Positions 1-11,662 of a DNA stretch of 64,000 bases are shown in pieces. This DNA is from Limnephilus marmoratus (taxonomy: Eukaryota; Arthropoda; Insecta; Trichoptera; Limnephilidae): NCBI GenBank assembly GCA_917880885.1, contig OU862915.1, positions 39,006,676-39,070,675 of the forward strand, given 5' to 3'. The number at the start of each line of letters is the position of its first letter. The stretch's first letter is position 1. Made by a program: the position numbers and the translations under genes. Under the pieces are notes generated by a model that was not told the origin of the DNA, ran no database searches, and worked only from the letters and a program-made list of their open reading frames with translations.

Positions 1-240
1 AAATGAATGGCCCCTTTACAAGATTAAAAAACGATCTAAAAGAAGATTTTGGATTCACCCATACTGTTAAAATCAATAACCTGCTAATACTGTCCTCTTT
101 GGAATAAAATTCAAAATAAATATAACATTGTATAAAATGGATCAGCGCTTGGCTGAACCCCTGTTGTGTATTCTAGTAACTAACCATCATTTGTTAAAGT
201 AGATACCTAACCCAGCTGGTTATTTCTCGTTGATAGTACT
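1..240. other. AT-rich sequence, nothing recognised
   Basis: No coding pattern, terminal repeat or RNA motif was recognised. Short open frames here lack any family resemblance. Confidence 0.5.
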
Positions 241-830
241 ACTCACCCCATGCATACTTTTGTAGCTCCCGCTCTTGTATAATTAATTGCGCCGCCACTG
301 GGTCTGTAAAAATTTACCAGACGAAATATCTACCGACCAAACTCCATGCAACGCCGTGCAATATATCGGGAAAAACACCGAAAGGTCTGGAGTTAACGGC
401 CGTTCATCAATACGGCGGTGGAATTTTCGAGTCCCTACTACACTTTGCGCGTATTCGCACTTTTATTCGGCCTGCAGGTAATTACTCTACTTCGCCTATA
501 TAAGCCGCGGCGAGCACTGCAAGTCAACTAGTCTAGTCCATCCAACTGTCGGCTCGCGCATACACCGTGCACGATCATAACAATACAGTGTGGCAACACC
601 GCTACAAGCTCTCGCCGGGCTCCTGCCCGCGGTATATAAGTCAGTTCATTCACGTTCAGTTTTTTTTTTTTTTTTATTTATTTAATAAATTTTACAAAAA
701 TGTCATGTTTTTGTGTATAAATAAAGTTTTTTGGAAAAAAAATATACATTATTTAATACGTCTTACACCTTTTTTTTTAGCAAAGCTCGTGTTAAAAAGG
801 CGGTGACAACGAATGTAGATATTAATTTTT
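241..830 (+). mobile_element. possible solo LTR or LTR remnant
   Basis: A GC-richer island lies in AT-rich surroundings. It holds two TATA boxes (TATATAAG at 497-504 and at 633-640). The second is followed about 15-20 bases later by TTCAGT, which resembles an insect initiator. An AATAAA signal follows near 719. This promoter-plus-polyA layout is what a solo LTR shows. No clean TG...CA ends or target duplication were found, so a decayed cellular promoter is an alternative. Confidence 0.3.
497..660 (+). promoter_or_regulatory. two TATA-type core promoters
   Basis: Two identical TATATAAG boxes sit 136 bases apart, each in a locally GC-rich context. A TCAGT-like initiator follows the second one. 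This is read directly from sequence; whether either is used is unknown. Confidence 0.35.
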
Positions 831-1190
831 ATATAAGTTTAAATAATATATAATTTTTTTCTTACATACATATAGATCAATTGATGGATAATTAACAGTA
901 TACAAAGAAAAAAAATCGTATATATCATAATATGCATCTATAGTTTTATATAATATATAAAACATAAGCAGAAAGAAGAGGATATAAAAAAGAAAGCTGA
1001 AAATTAAAGAAAGAAAAAGGATATCAGATATTACAATTGTGTTTATAAATAAAATATTATAAGATGTAGTGATTGTGATAAGTTATATATAAAGAGCTTT
1101 ACTTGATTTTTTGAATTTTTTATAATTTGTTTCCATTCTTAAATTAACTGGTAATTGGTTAAACCATTTAACTCCAATATATGTATATAT
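831..1190. other. AT-rich sequence, nothing recognised
   Basis: Low-complexity A/T sequence with no supported feature. It ends with a tatatattaatgtt string that also precedes the repeat units starting at 4731 and 9952. Confidence 0.5.
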
Positions 1191-3841
1191 TAATGTTCAG
1201 TTTTGGGGTAGGTCAGGGAAAAGGTCACTTTTTCCGCTCACGCCATTGGTCGAGAAAACTCACTTTTTCCGCTCACGCCATTGGTCGAAAAAACTCACTT
1301 TCGATTTGAGGGGAAAAGCTACCACTTTGCCCCTCGGGTGGGTGAAACCTCACGGGTCACTTTGGCTTGCGAAAATTGGGAAAAATTTGGCAAGCCAAAT
1401 TGATCTCTAAGCTCATCCGATTTCAAAGGCCCCACGGTTCACTCTTCTTCGAAGCGAATTCATTGTATCTATCTCTTTTCAAATGCCCGGAAAAGTTGAG
1501 AAAGATGTATCGAAAATCTCCCATACAAAACTGTTTTTTGCTAGAAATTTATTCCAATTAATTAAACAGCGATCTGGAAAATATGGTAGAAAAATTGACA
1601 TTTTAAAGGCCCTTTGCGGGGTGATAAAATACAACGAAAAAAAACATTTTGCGAGACATGTTTGTTAATAATCATAAATTATACAAGATTTAGAAACTTT
1701 TAAAACAAAAACATGTGTAGCTTCCCATTTAAAATGTTACACTATATCGCGTCAAAGATTTAAATTTTTCTGACATTTGCAGAAATCGATCTATCATCAA
1801 CAATGCATAATTTTCCAGCCAGTTAATATATACTCGAGGTAGGTACTGGCGATTAAAATGTGAAGAATTTAAATGCAGAAAATGCAGCATTCATAAGCCT
1901 TTTTTGGCCTACAAAATTTAAAGAAAAAAACTGGCGGCAAAAACTAGAACTCTAATAAAATCACTCAATTCGGCTCGCTTACACTTCCCACCGACAGGTT
2001 CGCATTAAAAAACAAGAGATGTCTTTTTCCATTAGTTTCATAAAATGCTAGGAATATCGAATCAGGTCTGGATTAATCCATCTCTTTTCGCATGCTCGCG
2101 AATGCTGAGATAGGTATATGGTAGATTTTAAATGTCAGTTTATGCTAGCGAAACGGATCTCTCAGCGGTTTCGGTTGGGGAATACGGAATTGCGGCCCAG
2201 AAAACGATTTCAGCTTTGATATTTTTAAAAAATTTAATAGAGTAGAGGAATACGCATCTTTTGATAGCAATATTATATAAGCATCTCTTATAAAATATGT
2301 CAGTAGAAGCTGACAAACATCACACATTTCCTGAAAAATTCATATCGAAAATGCGTTCTCAAATTATCCGAGAGTATTGAATTACTGGCCATATGAAAAA
2401 AATGCAATTTATAACGGTGCAGGTACCTACCGTTCTATTGAATCATTTGCAAATGTGCTAAAGAAAAGTAACCAAATACGTAATGTTGACGCAATTTTTA
2501 TTGAGAAAACGCGTAGGTAGGTACCTACATATTATTTTTCCCGGTATGTTCGAGGTAAGTACCGGCTTATAAAGAATGTTCTTTCATTTAAATATTAAAA
2601 GGAATCACTCGGGATGGCCAATATATCAAGAAAATAAAGGCGCCATAGAATGTTATTTATTACAGGATAGGTAGGTACTTAATGCGTTCGTACTAAAATT
2701 GCCAGTTTGCGAATGTAAGTGCAGGGTGGTAAAAAAAAATACCGTTGGAAATATATTGATTAATTTTGTAATAATATTAATAATGTTTTCTAATTATTAT
2801 TTTTTTTTAGAAAATGGAGTCGGGCCGTTGCGACAAATATTTGCACAGCGTATAATTTTTTTTTCAAAATGAGATACGTAGTTTTTTTTTTAATTTCAAT
2901 ACATTTTTCGTTCTGAATAACTATTTATTACGAAAATAGTATTGGCGTTGCTAAATTTGAAAGGTAGACACTTGATAGATAAGATTTTCAAAAAATAAAA
3001 TCAAAGGGTCGATTTTAAAAAAAAAAAAAAATTTGTTCATCAGATTGTGTTTGTTAAAAATGAGTAAGGAAATATTGGCGGACCCTATCTTTTTTAGCTT
3101 TCAGCCAATCAGGAGAGAGATTGGAATTCTATTCCGATGGCCAATCAGAGTGGCCGCATAGGGATGTTAGTGTTTATTAATTCAATTGACAATATTCACT
3201 ATGAGTAGGAACTTATTAACTTTAAAATTATGATATAAAATTAAAGGAAAAGTAATCAAAGATGGAATTTTGTAAAAATGCCTACGTGTATTGGAACTTT
3301 TATTCTGTACATTTAACTGAAATTAAATCATGCATATTGGTTGGTGCAATTATTTGTTTTGTAAAAATACGTAGGTAACTAGGAATACGGATATATTATG
3401 TGTGTTAGTAGGTACTAGGTATGAGAGAACTTTTATCTTATTTTCTGTCCAAATGAAATGCTAAAGTTTTTCTTTTACGCATCGGAAAAAAGCGTAGATT
3501 GCTTCATTAACATTCGGATATATTAAATTTTACAAATTTTTAATTACTCTTTTTTACAGATGTGTAGGTACCTACTCAGAATCTGAGTAGGCTACTGCAC
3601 ATAACGACTCAGAATCTTCTGATGATATTGCGTATGCTTTTTTTTGTAAATATGTGATGAAATTACTAGAAGTTGAATGAGATAATTTTTTTAAAAATAT
3701 TACATTTACATAGCGTTTTTTTGTATTTTGCATCTTTATGATAATCATTCAACGTGGAATTGGTATGGCCGCCCCGGGAACAATTCATTGGTTTCTATAC
3801 ACAATAGTGAGCTTTGGCATCATGAAAGTATGCATTGCTAA

Positions 3842-4095
3842 ACTTTTTTTTACATTAGCTCCACACTGGAGGCACTGAGGAAAACAATTTCCCTAGGGGC
3901 CTATGTCATCTTTGAGGATGCTGTGTGGAGGGTTTTTTAAGGAAAAAGAAGGAGAAGAAGATATGGGAAGGAAAATGGTATGAGGGGTGGGTAGGAATCT
4001 GGGGGTCAGTGTGGCCAGGAGTGACGAACGTATGAATCTATTCCTCACACTGCGGTGCAAGGCGAAGGGTTGAGAGAATCTGGCTGGAGAGGTCA
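3842..4095 (-). mobile_element. short LINE-derived element, partial
   Basis: Reading + to the right it begins with a T-run, then TTAGCTCCACAC and the GAGGATGCTGTGTGGAG arm. These are the reverse complement of the 3' tail of the LINE at 57886-61558. It breaks off after GGCTGGAGAGGTC, so the element's own 5' half is missing. It passes into a 105-base linker (4096-4200) that recurs near 8955 and 15227. Confidence 0.75.
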
Positions 4096-4200
4096 AAAGC
4101 CTTCCAATAATTATGGTAACAAGGGAAAGACTAAGAGGGAGATATAAGTTAGTGACGTATTTTATATTGTTAATGGATTTTTTGTCCGTAAATAAATAAA

Positions 4201-4620
4201 TTGTATACAGCGGGTACCCGGCATGCGTTGCACATCGGGGTCCATTAAACTGTAATGGTTCCATTCCAAATCTCGGAAAACAACATTATAATGCAAGCGC
4301 CTGTACTATATAACATTATATACAACGGGTACCCGGCATGCGTTGCAAGGTCACTGTAACCTCGGGGTCAACTTAACTGTAATTGTTCCATCCCGATTCC
4401 CGGAAATAACATTTTTAAGCAAGTGCCTGCAATATATAACATGATATACTACGGTTACTCGGCATGCGTTGCAAGGTCACTGTAACCCCGGGGTCAACTT
4501 AACTGTAATGGTTCCATTCCCATTCCTGGGAAATTACATTTTAGTGCAATCGCTGCACTACATAACATTATATACAACGGGTACCCGGCATGCGTTGCAA
4601 GGTCACCGTAACTTCAGGTT
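4201..4620 (+). repeat. 120-125 bp tandem repeat, about 4 units
   Basis: Units carry the core ACCCGGCATGCGTTGCAAGG, followed by CTGTAACCTCGGGGTC and TAATGGTTCCAT. Cores fall near 4216, 4336, 4460 and 4587. The array lies just upstream of a Helitron-like 3' terminus. Internal minisatellites are a known feature of non-autonomous Helitrons and Helentrons in insects. Confidence 0.85.
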
Positions 4621-4730
4621 TCTTCATATATTTAATTTAACACACACTCTTCCTCGCTTCATCCACGTTCACACGCAAATCGCATATTTTTTTAACCCGT
4701 TAGTTGCATTTTTGCAACGGGCCCCGCTAG
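4621..4730 (+). mobile_element. Helitron-like 3' terminus
   Basis: The sequence after the tandem repeats ends in a short hairpin (GTTGC/GCAAC, and CCCGTT/AACGGG as an alternative outer stem), then CTAG at 4727-4730 and a T. A subterminal hairpin followed by CTRR and insertion between A and T defines canonical Helitron 3' ends. The same terminus recurs at 9951, 13142 and 15871. The matching 5' TC end was not located. Confidence 0.65.
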
Positions 4731-5639
4731 TATATATAGTATTGTTTGGTTTTGGGATAGGTCAGGGAAAGCTCACTTTTTCCGCTCACGCCATTGGTCG
4801 AAAAAACTCACTTTTTCCGCTCACGCCATTGGTCGAAAAAACTCACTTTCGATTTGAGGGGAAAAGCTACCACTTTGCCCCTCGGGTGGGTGAAACCTCA
4901 CGGGTCACTTTGGCTTGCGAAAATTGGGTAAAATTTGGCAAGCCAAATTGATCTCTAAGCTCATCCGATTTCAAAGGCCCCACGGTTCACTCTTCTTCGA
5001 AGCGAATTCATTGTATCTATCTCTTTTCAAATGCCCGGAAAAGTTGAGAAAGATATATCGAAAATCTCCCATACAAAACTGATTTTTGTTAGAAATTTAT
5101 TCCAATTAATTAAACGGCGATCTCGGAAATAACGTTGAAAAAATGTCATTTTCAAGGCGCTTTGCGGGGTGATAAAATACAACGAAAAAAAACATTTTGC
5201 GAGACATTTTTTTTAATAATCATAAATTATACAAGATTTAGAAACTTTTAAAACAAAAACATGTGTAGGTTCCCATTTAAAATGTTTCACAATATCGCGT
5301 CAAACTTTGCAATTATATCTGACATTTGCGACAAATCCAACAACATCGAAAATGCACATCGTTCTCAGCCTGTTAAATCGGTAGATATTTGAAATGTTTA
5401 TTTATTTTCTTCAACCTTGCAATACTGAACATGGAACACTATCCAAAACCACCTGAGGTTTTCAGTCAGGCCATGACACCGTTGGCTGACGTAATTTGTA
5501 TGGGAAATGTTCTTAAACCAGCGCAGGTGTTCGATTTTCAGGCTTTGCTTGAGGTGGTTATGACAACTTTTATCGGTTGTCTTGCCATATAGATAAAATA
5601 TTGTTTTAGAATATTTTGATGAACTAGGTAGGTACCCTG

Positions 5640-6375
5640 AAAATTGCATAAACGGATAAATAATTATCCACGGGTATCATCTATAAATTATAGCTCATGA
5701 ACGACTGGTCCAAATTGGATAATTCTTTTTGAGTTGGTTTCGTTATTGTTCGGGCAAGGTTTGTATAAGACGACTGATGAGCTCTGGAATAATAAAATTT
5801 GTTTAAAATGAATCGCCGAAATCTATAAATGCGCATAGCTTCCGAGCGAATGCACAAAATTGAATAATTCTTTCGTTGTTGTATTTGTTATTACTAGGAC
5901 AAGTTTTGAATAAAATTACTGGTGAGCTCTGGCATAACGAAATTTGTTTAAAAATGAGTCGCCGAAATGTAAGTACGCTCATAACTTCAGAACGACTGCA
6001 CGCAATTGAATAATTCTTTTTTTGTTGCGTTCCTTATTGTTAGGACAAAGATTGTATACAACTACTGGTGAGCTCTGGCAATTTGAAATATGTTTAAAAA
6101 TTAATCGATGAAATGTAAGAACGCGCATAACTTCGGAACGACTGCACCTAATTGGGTAATTATTTTTTTGTTGTTATCGTTATTGTAAGGACAAGTTTTG
6201 AATAAAACTACTGGTGAGCTCTGGCATTATGAAATTTGCATAAAAATGAATCGTCGAAATGTATGTACGCGTATAACTTCCGAAAGACTGCACCAAATTG
6301 AATAATTCTTTTTTTGATATGTTTGTTTATTGGCTGGTGAGCTTTGGCATTACGAAATTTGCATAAAAATATTTC
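5640..6375 (+). repeat. 146 bp tandem repeat, about 5 units
   Basis: Each unit has the pattern AACTTC.GAACGACTGCAC, then AATTGAATAATTCTTTTT, GGACAAGTTTTG, and GGTGAGCTCTGGCAT, then TGAATCGCCGAAATGTA. Equivalent positions fall at 5701, 5847, 5992, 6138 and 6284, giving steps of 145-146. The sub-motif GTGAGCTCTGGCATCATGAA occurs only once in units A and C, near 3811 and 11630, so the expansion is specific to unit B. Confidence 0.85.
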
Positions 6376-6449
6376 AATAGGTGGCACGCGAGCTGTTTGA
6401 AAACTAAATGTAACGGCAATGAAAGGTGAATTTATATGCATTTAATTAT

Positions 6450-6765
6450 TTTTTTACATGAGCTCAACACAGGAGACCCTGAGGAAAATAATTTCCCTCA
6501 GGGTCATGTCATCTTTGGAGATGCTAGGTGAAGGGTTTTTTAAGGCAAAGAAGGAGATGAGAGTTCTGGGAAGGAAAAGGGTTTAAGGGGTGGGTAGGGG
6601 TCTGGGGTTCAGTGTGTCCTGGTCATCCGCATCCAAGACCTAGACAAACCTCACCCCATGAACCCGGGCACCCCTACTAAATCACCAAACGTAGCGAACC
6701 ACTTGGAGTGACCTACGGCATAGGTGTTGGTTATCCAATAAAGGTCAACTTTGGGGATTTGTATT
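6450..6765 (-). mobile_element. short LINE-derived element, deletion subfamily
   Basis: Both ends of the short LINE-derived element are present: the GAGACCCTGAGG hairpin tail on the left and the ACCCCATGAACCCGGGCACC region on the right. GTGTGTCCTGG joins directly to TCATCCGC, so the middle of the 5' UTR-derived segment is missing. The same junction appears at 12270-12565 and 53490-53825. Confidence 0.8.
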
Positions 6766-6769
6766 TCTA

Positions 6770-6975
6770 CATAACATTATAAACAACGGGTACCCGGCAT
6801 GCGTTGCAACATCACTGTAACCTCGGGGTCAACTTAACTGTAATGGTTCCATTCCAAGTTCCGGGAAACTACATTAAAATGCAAGCGCCTTGCAAACGCA
6901 TGCAATGTATTATAAAATTATATACAAAGGGTACCCGGCATGCGTTACAAGGTCACTGCAACCTCAGGTAGAACT
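6770..6975 (+). repeat. 120-130 bp tandem repeat, 2 units
   Basis: Two copies of the ACCCGGCATGCGTT repeat (cores near 6790 and 6930). The second runs directly into the next short LINE-derived element. Confidence 0.8.
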
Positions 6976-6999
6976 CAGGATGAAATTATGCAGTGTTAA

Positions 7000-7865
7000 A
7001 CTTTTTTTTTTACATTAGCCCCACACAGGAGGCTCCAAGGAAAACAATTTCCCTAGGGGCCTATGTCATCTTTGAGGATGCTGTGTGGAGGGTTTTTAAG
7101 GGAAAGGAAGGAGAAGAAGATATGGGAAGGAAAAGGGTATGAGGGGTGTTAAGTAATCTGGGGGTCAGTGTGGCCAGGAGTGACGGACGTGTGAATCTAT
7201 TCCTCACACTGCGGTGCAAGGCGAAGGGTTGGGAGAATCTGGGTGGAGAGGTCGAAATCCTCCCTTAATCAGTCTCCTCCAATCCAACCCGCCACGCAGT
7301 GCTATGTCATCTTTGAGGATGCTGTGCGGAGGGTTTTTTAAGGGAAATGGTGGAGAAGAAGATATGGGAAGGAAAAAGGTATGAGGGGTGGGTAGGAATC
7401 TGGGGGTCAGTGTGGCCAGGAGTGACGGACGTATGAATCTATTCCTCACACTGCGGTGCAAGGCGAGGGGTTGGGAAAATCTGGGTGGAGAGGTCAAAAT
7501 CCTTCCTCAATCAGTCTCCTCCGATCCAACCCGCCACGCAGTGGTTGGGCAAACGTATCCTCCACCAAGACCTAGACAAATACATACAGTTTCTGAATAC
7601 AATAATGATCTCTGGCATCACGAAATTACGCGAGTAAAGGCCCGTTCTGAATCCTAGGGGCCTATGTCATCTTTGAGGATGCTGTGCGGAGGGTTTTTCA
7701 AGGGAAAGGATGGAGAAGAAGATGTGGGAAGGAAAAAGGTATAAGGGGTGGGTAGGAATCTGGGGGTCAGTGTGGCCAGGAGTGACGGATGTATGAATCT
7801 ATTCCTCACACTGCGGTGCAAGGCGAAGGGTTGGGAGAATCTGGCTGGAGAGGTCAGAAGCCTCT
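7000..7865 (-). mobile_element. three tandem partial short LINE-derived elements
   Basis: Segments at 7000-7300, 7301-7585 and 7655-7865 all read GATGCTGTG(T/C)GGAGGG...GGGTGGGTAGGAATCTGGGG...CTGCGGTGCAAGG. Only the first has the T-run and outer tail arm. The repeats of CTATGTCATCTTTGAGGATG without a tail suggest unequal exchange or local duplication rather than three insertions. The short open frames across these segments are not genes. Confidence 0.75.
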
Positions 7866-7949
7866 TAGAATTTGAACAGAACTTTCACAGAACGTAAAAA
7901 GTAACTTGAAAAAATGGAAGATTTTTAACCGTTTTTTTACAACTCAACA

Positions 7950-8405
7950 GTGTTAAACTTTTTTTTACATTAGCTCCACACAGGAGGCTCCAAGGAAAAC
8001 AATTTCCCTAGGGGCCTACGTCATCTTTGAGGATGCTGTGCGGAGGGTTTTTTAAGGGAAAGGAAGGAGAAGAAGATATGGGAAGGAAAAGGGTATGAGA
8101 GGTGGGTAGGAATCTGGGGGTCAGTGTGGCCAGGAGTAACGGACTTATGAATCTATTCCTCACACTGCGGTGCATGGCAAAGGATTGGGAGAATCTGGCT
8201 GGAGAGGTCGAGATCCCCCCTCAATCAGTCTCCTCCGATCCAGTCTGCCACGCAGTGGTTGGTCAAACGTATCCGCTTCCAAGACCTAGACACACCTCAC
8301 CCCATGAACCCGGGCACCCCTACTAAATCACCAAACGTAGCGAACCACTTGGGGTGACCTACAGCAGAGGTGTTGGTTATCCAATAAAGGTCAATTTTGG
8401 GGATT
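7950..8405 (-). mobile_element. short LINE-derived element, near complete
   Basis: It runs from the T-run and TTAGCTCCACACAGGAG through CTGCGGTGCA, CAGTCTCCTCCGATCC and ACCCCATGAACCCGGGCACC to TGTTGGTTATCCAATAAAGG. Only the outermost GGCGGGTATGGGTACC end of the element's 5' terminus is missing. Confidence 0.8.
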
Positions 8406-8409
8406 TGTA

Positions 8410-8475
8410 TTTCTACATAACATTATATAACACGGGTACCCGGCATGCGTTGCAAGATCACTGAAACCTTGGGGA
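8410..8475 (+). repeat. single partial 120 bp repeat unit
   Basis: One ACCCGGCATGCGTTGCAAG core is truncated and followed directly by another short LINE-derived element. Confidence 0.7.
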
Positions 8476-8499
8476 GAACTCAGGATGAAATTATGCAGT

Positions 8500-8950
8500 G
8501 TTAAACTTTTTTTTACATTAGCTCCACACAGGAGACTCCAAGGAAAACAATTTCCCTAGGGGCCTATGTCATCTTTGAGGATGCTGAGCGGTGGGTTTTT
8601 AAGGGAAAGGAAGGAGAAGAAGATATGGGAAGGAAAAAGGTATGAGGGGTGTTAAGGAATCTGGGGGCAGTGTGGCCAGGAGTGATGGACGCATGAATCT
8701 ATTCCTCACACTGCGGTGCAAGGCGAAGGGTTGAGAGAATCTGGCTGGAGAGATAAAAAGCCTCCCTCAATCAGTCTCCTCCGATCCAGCTCGCCACGCA
8801 GTGGTTGGGAAGAAGATATGGGAAGGAAAAAGGTCTGAGGTGTGTTTAGGAATCTGGGGGACAGTGGCCAGGAGAGACGGACGTATGAATCTATTCCTCA
8901 CACTGCGGTGCAAGCCGAAGGGTTGGGAGAATCTGGCTGGAGAGGTCAAA
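8500..8950 (-). mobile_element. short LINE-derived element plus partial duplicate
   Basis: Segment 8500-8810 carries the tail and the CTGCGGTGCAAGG middle. At about 8811 the sequence drops back to AAGAAGATATGGGAAGG and repeats the middle to 8950. The 8955-9025 linker then matches those at 4096 and 15227. Confidence 0.75.
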
Positions 8951-9019
8951 AGCCTTCCAATAATTATGGTAACAAGGGAAAGGATAAGAGGGAGATTAAT
9001 GGACTTTTTGTGCGTAAAT

Positions 9020-9840
9020 AAATAAATTATATACAGCGGGTACCCGGCATGCGTTGCAAGGCCACTTTAACCTCGGGGTCCATTAAACTGTAATGGTTCC
9101 ATCCCGAATCTCGGAAAAAAACATTATAATGCAAGCGCCTGTAATATATAACATTAAAAAACAACGGGTACCTGGCATGCGTTGCAAGGTCACTGTAAGA
9201 TCGGGGTCAACTTTACTGTAATGGTTCCATCCTGATTCCCGGGAAATAACATTTTAAAGCAAGTGCCTGCAATATATAATATGATATACAACGGTTACTC
9301 GGCATGCATTGCAAGGCCACTTTAACCTCGGGGTCCATTAAACTGTAATGGTTCCATCCCGATTCCCGGGAAATAAAATTTTAATGCAAGCGCCTGCAAT
9401 TTATAACATAATATACAACGGGTACCTGGCATGCGTTGCAAGATCACTGTAACCTCGGGGTCAACTTTACTGTAATGGTTCCATCCCGATTCCCGGGAAA
9501 TAAAATTTTAATGCAAGCGCCTGCAATTTATAACATAATATACAACGGGTACACGGCATGCGTTGCAAGGTCACTGTAACCTCGGGGTCAACTTAACTGT
9601 AATGGTTCCATCCCAATTCCCGGGAAATAACATTTTAAAGCAAGTGCCTGCAATATATAACATGATATACAACGGTTACTCGGCATGCGTTGCAAGGTCA
9701 CTGTAACCTCGGGGTCAACTTAACTGTAATGGTTCCATTCCAATTCCTGGCAAATTACATTTTAATGCAAGCGCTGCACTACATAACATTATATACAACG
9801 GGTACCCGGCATGCGTTGCAAGGTCACTGTGAACTAAGGT
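9020..9840 (+). repeat. 124-131 bp tandem repeat, 7 units
   Basis: The longest array of this family, with GGCATGCGTTGCAAGG-type cores near 9044, 9175, 9299, 9430, 9557, 9681 and 9808. Adjacent units differ in paired small variants such as GATTCCCGGG versus AATTCCTGG. This suggests a higher-order pattern instead of simple amplification. Confidence 0.85.
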
Positions 9841-9951
9841 TTCTTCATATAATTAATTTAACACACACTTCTCCTCGCTTCATCCACGTTTACACGTCAA
9901 ATCGCATAATGTTTTAACCCATCAGTTGCTTCTGCAACGGGCAAAACCTAG
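9841..9951 (+). mobile_element. Helitron-like 3' terminus
   Basis: After TTCTTCATATAATTAA and CTTCATCCACGTT comes the hairpin GTTGC TTCT GCAAC, then CTAG (9948-9951) followed by T. The loop and the spacer (GGGCAAAAC) differ from the 4730 copy but match the 15871 copy. Confidence 0.65.
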
Positions 9952-11662
9952 TATATATATTAATGTTTGGTTTTGGGGTAGGTCAGGAAAACTCACTTTT
10001 TTTTTAATCGTCCGGGTACAGGCGAAAATCGACCGCTCTGCCTGTCCAGTTTCACCGACCGCAGGGGTCGATTTGGCCGAGCAAGGCGCGTGGACCGGGA
10101 TTTCATACAAACGGCCGTTCCAAAAAAACGCGTTTTGGTGATCCGATAATCGACTCTTTTCCCCCTCGATCCGCAAGACCTCACGGCGTATTGTCGCTTA
10201 AAAACGAAAAAGACGCTTACGCCCTTTCGATTTAACTCGCCCGCCTCGGCCCGCAGGCGATAATCGACCTCCGCTCCTCGAGTTTCACCGACCGCAGAGA
10301 TCAATTTGGCCCGAAAGGGGGCACGGACGGCGATCTCTGCCGGTCAGACCAGATTTCATATAAAAAGATGATGCGGGGTCAACAGCGCTCCCAAACGGCG
10401 AAAACTACAATTAGATCTCTCACCGACGAAGAAATTCGGCCTCAGTTATATTTCCCGCCGATAGGTTCACCCGTTAAAAAACGTCGAATCGTTTAGTAAA
10501 GAGATTTCCCATACAAAACTGATTTCACGAGGAATTTATTCCGATCAATTAAACGGCTATCTCGAAAATATCGTAGAAAAAATGACATTTTATAGGCCCT
10601 TTGCGGGGTGGTAAAATACAACGAAAAAAAACATTTTGCGAGAGATGTTTTTGATTAAATAGAAGGTATACAAGTTTAAGAAACTTTTAAAATAAAAACA
10701 TGTGTAGCTTCCCATTTAAAATGTTACACTATATTGCATCAAATATTGAAATTTTTCTGACATTTTCTGAAATCGATCTATCATCAACAATGCATAATTT
10801 TCCAGCCAGTTAATATAAACTCGAGGTAGGTACTGGCGTTTAAAATGTGAAAGATTTAAATGCAGAAAATCGCGGTAGGTACCTACCGTTCTATTGAATT
10901 ATTGCTAATTCGCTAAGTATTTATTGAGAAAACGCGTAAGTAGGTACCTACACCATCATTATTTTTCTCGGTATGTACTAGGTAGGTACCGGCTTACGAG
11001 ATTCTTTCCTTTAAATGTTAAATCGAAAATTAAAGATATGAAATGAAAAAAATCATCCAAGATGGTAATTTTTGAAATATGTAGGAACACGGAGGTTGCT
11101 TCTGGATAACCACTATTGGTAGGAACGTTATTTTTAAATTAATCATTTCATTTTCACGTAATGTGCGATTTTTATTTATTCAATTATCTTCAAAACTTAT
11201 AATATTTATTATTATTTATTTATACTATTATTTCAAAATAGACATTATTACGGAACTTGAATAGAATTTGAACAGAACTTTCACAGAACGTTAAAATTAA
11301 CTTGAAAAATTGAAGATTTTTAAATAATTTTTTTGAAAAACCCAGCCTAAATATATTTCATATGTTTTTTTTACGTATGTGCAGGTACCTCTACATAGAA
11401 TCTATGCAGGTACCTACATGCACATAACAACTCAAAATCTGATGATATTGCTTATGATTTTTTTGTAAATGTATAATAAAATTGCTTGAAGTGGAATGGT
11501 ATAATTTTTTTCATAAATATTAAATTTACATACCGCTTTTTTTTGTATTTTGTATTTTATTGATAATCATTCAACGTGGAATTGGTATCGCCGCCCCGGG
11601 AACCATTCATTGGTTTCTATATACAATAGTGAGCTCTGGCATCATGAAATTATGCATTGCTA

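Larger units (their letters stand above)
1195..4730 (+). repeat. composite repeat unit A
   Basis: First of four related units. It opens with a GGGGTAGGTCAGGG block that includes a 42-base tandem duplication around CGCTCACGCCATTGG (about 1228-1300). An AT-rich stretch with TAGGTACCTA motifs follows to about 3845. Then come a minus-strand short LINE-derived element, four copies of a 120-125 bp tandem repeat, and a Helitron-like 3' end at 4727-4730. Unit C (9952-13142) matches it in order at both ends of the AT-rich block. For example, the segment around 1780-1870 matches 10780-10870, and 3730-3870 matches 11555-11690. Unit A has extra sequence in between. Confidence 0.75.
4731..9951 (+). repeat. 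composite repeat unit B
   Basis: Second unit. Its block at 4740-5290 closely copies 1200-1740 in unit A, including the 42-base CCATTGG tandem duplication. It then has a private expansion: a five-unit 146 bp tandem array (5640-6375). Six or seven minus-strand short LINE-derived segments follow, then two blocks of the 120-130 bp tandem repeat, then a Helitron-like 3' end at 9948-9951. The extra segments make it the longest of the four units. Confidence 0.75.

Noticed and set aside
4469..4951. 160-codon frame across the tandem repeats and Helitron end
   Set aside because: It crosses three unrelated repeat modules; no conserved domain.
4201..9840. CRISPR-like array from regularly spaced repeats
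   Set aside because: Units are 120-130 bp tandem repeats in a eukaryotic context with no unique spacers or cas genes.
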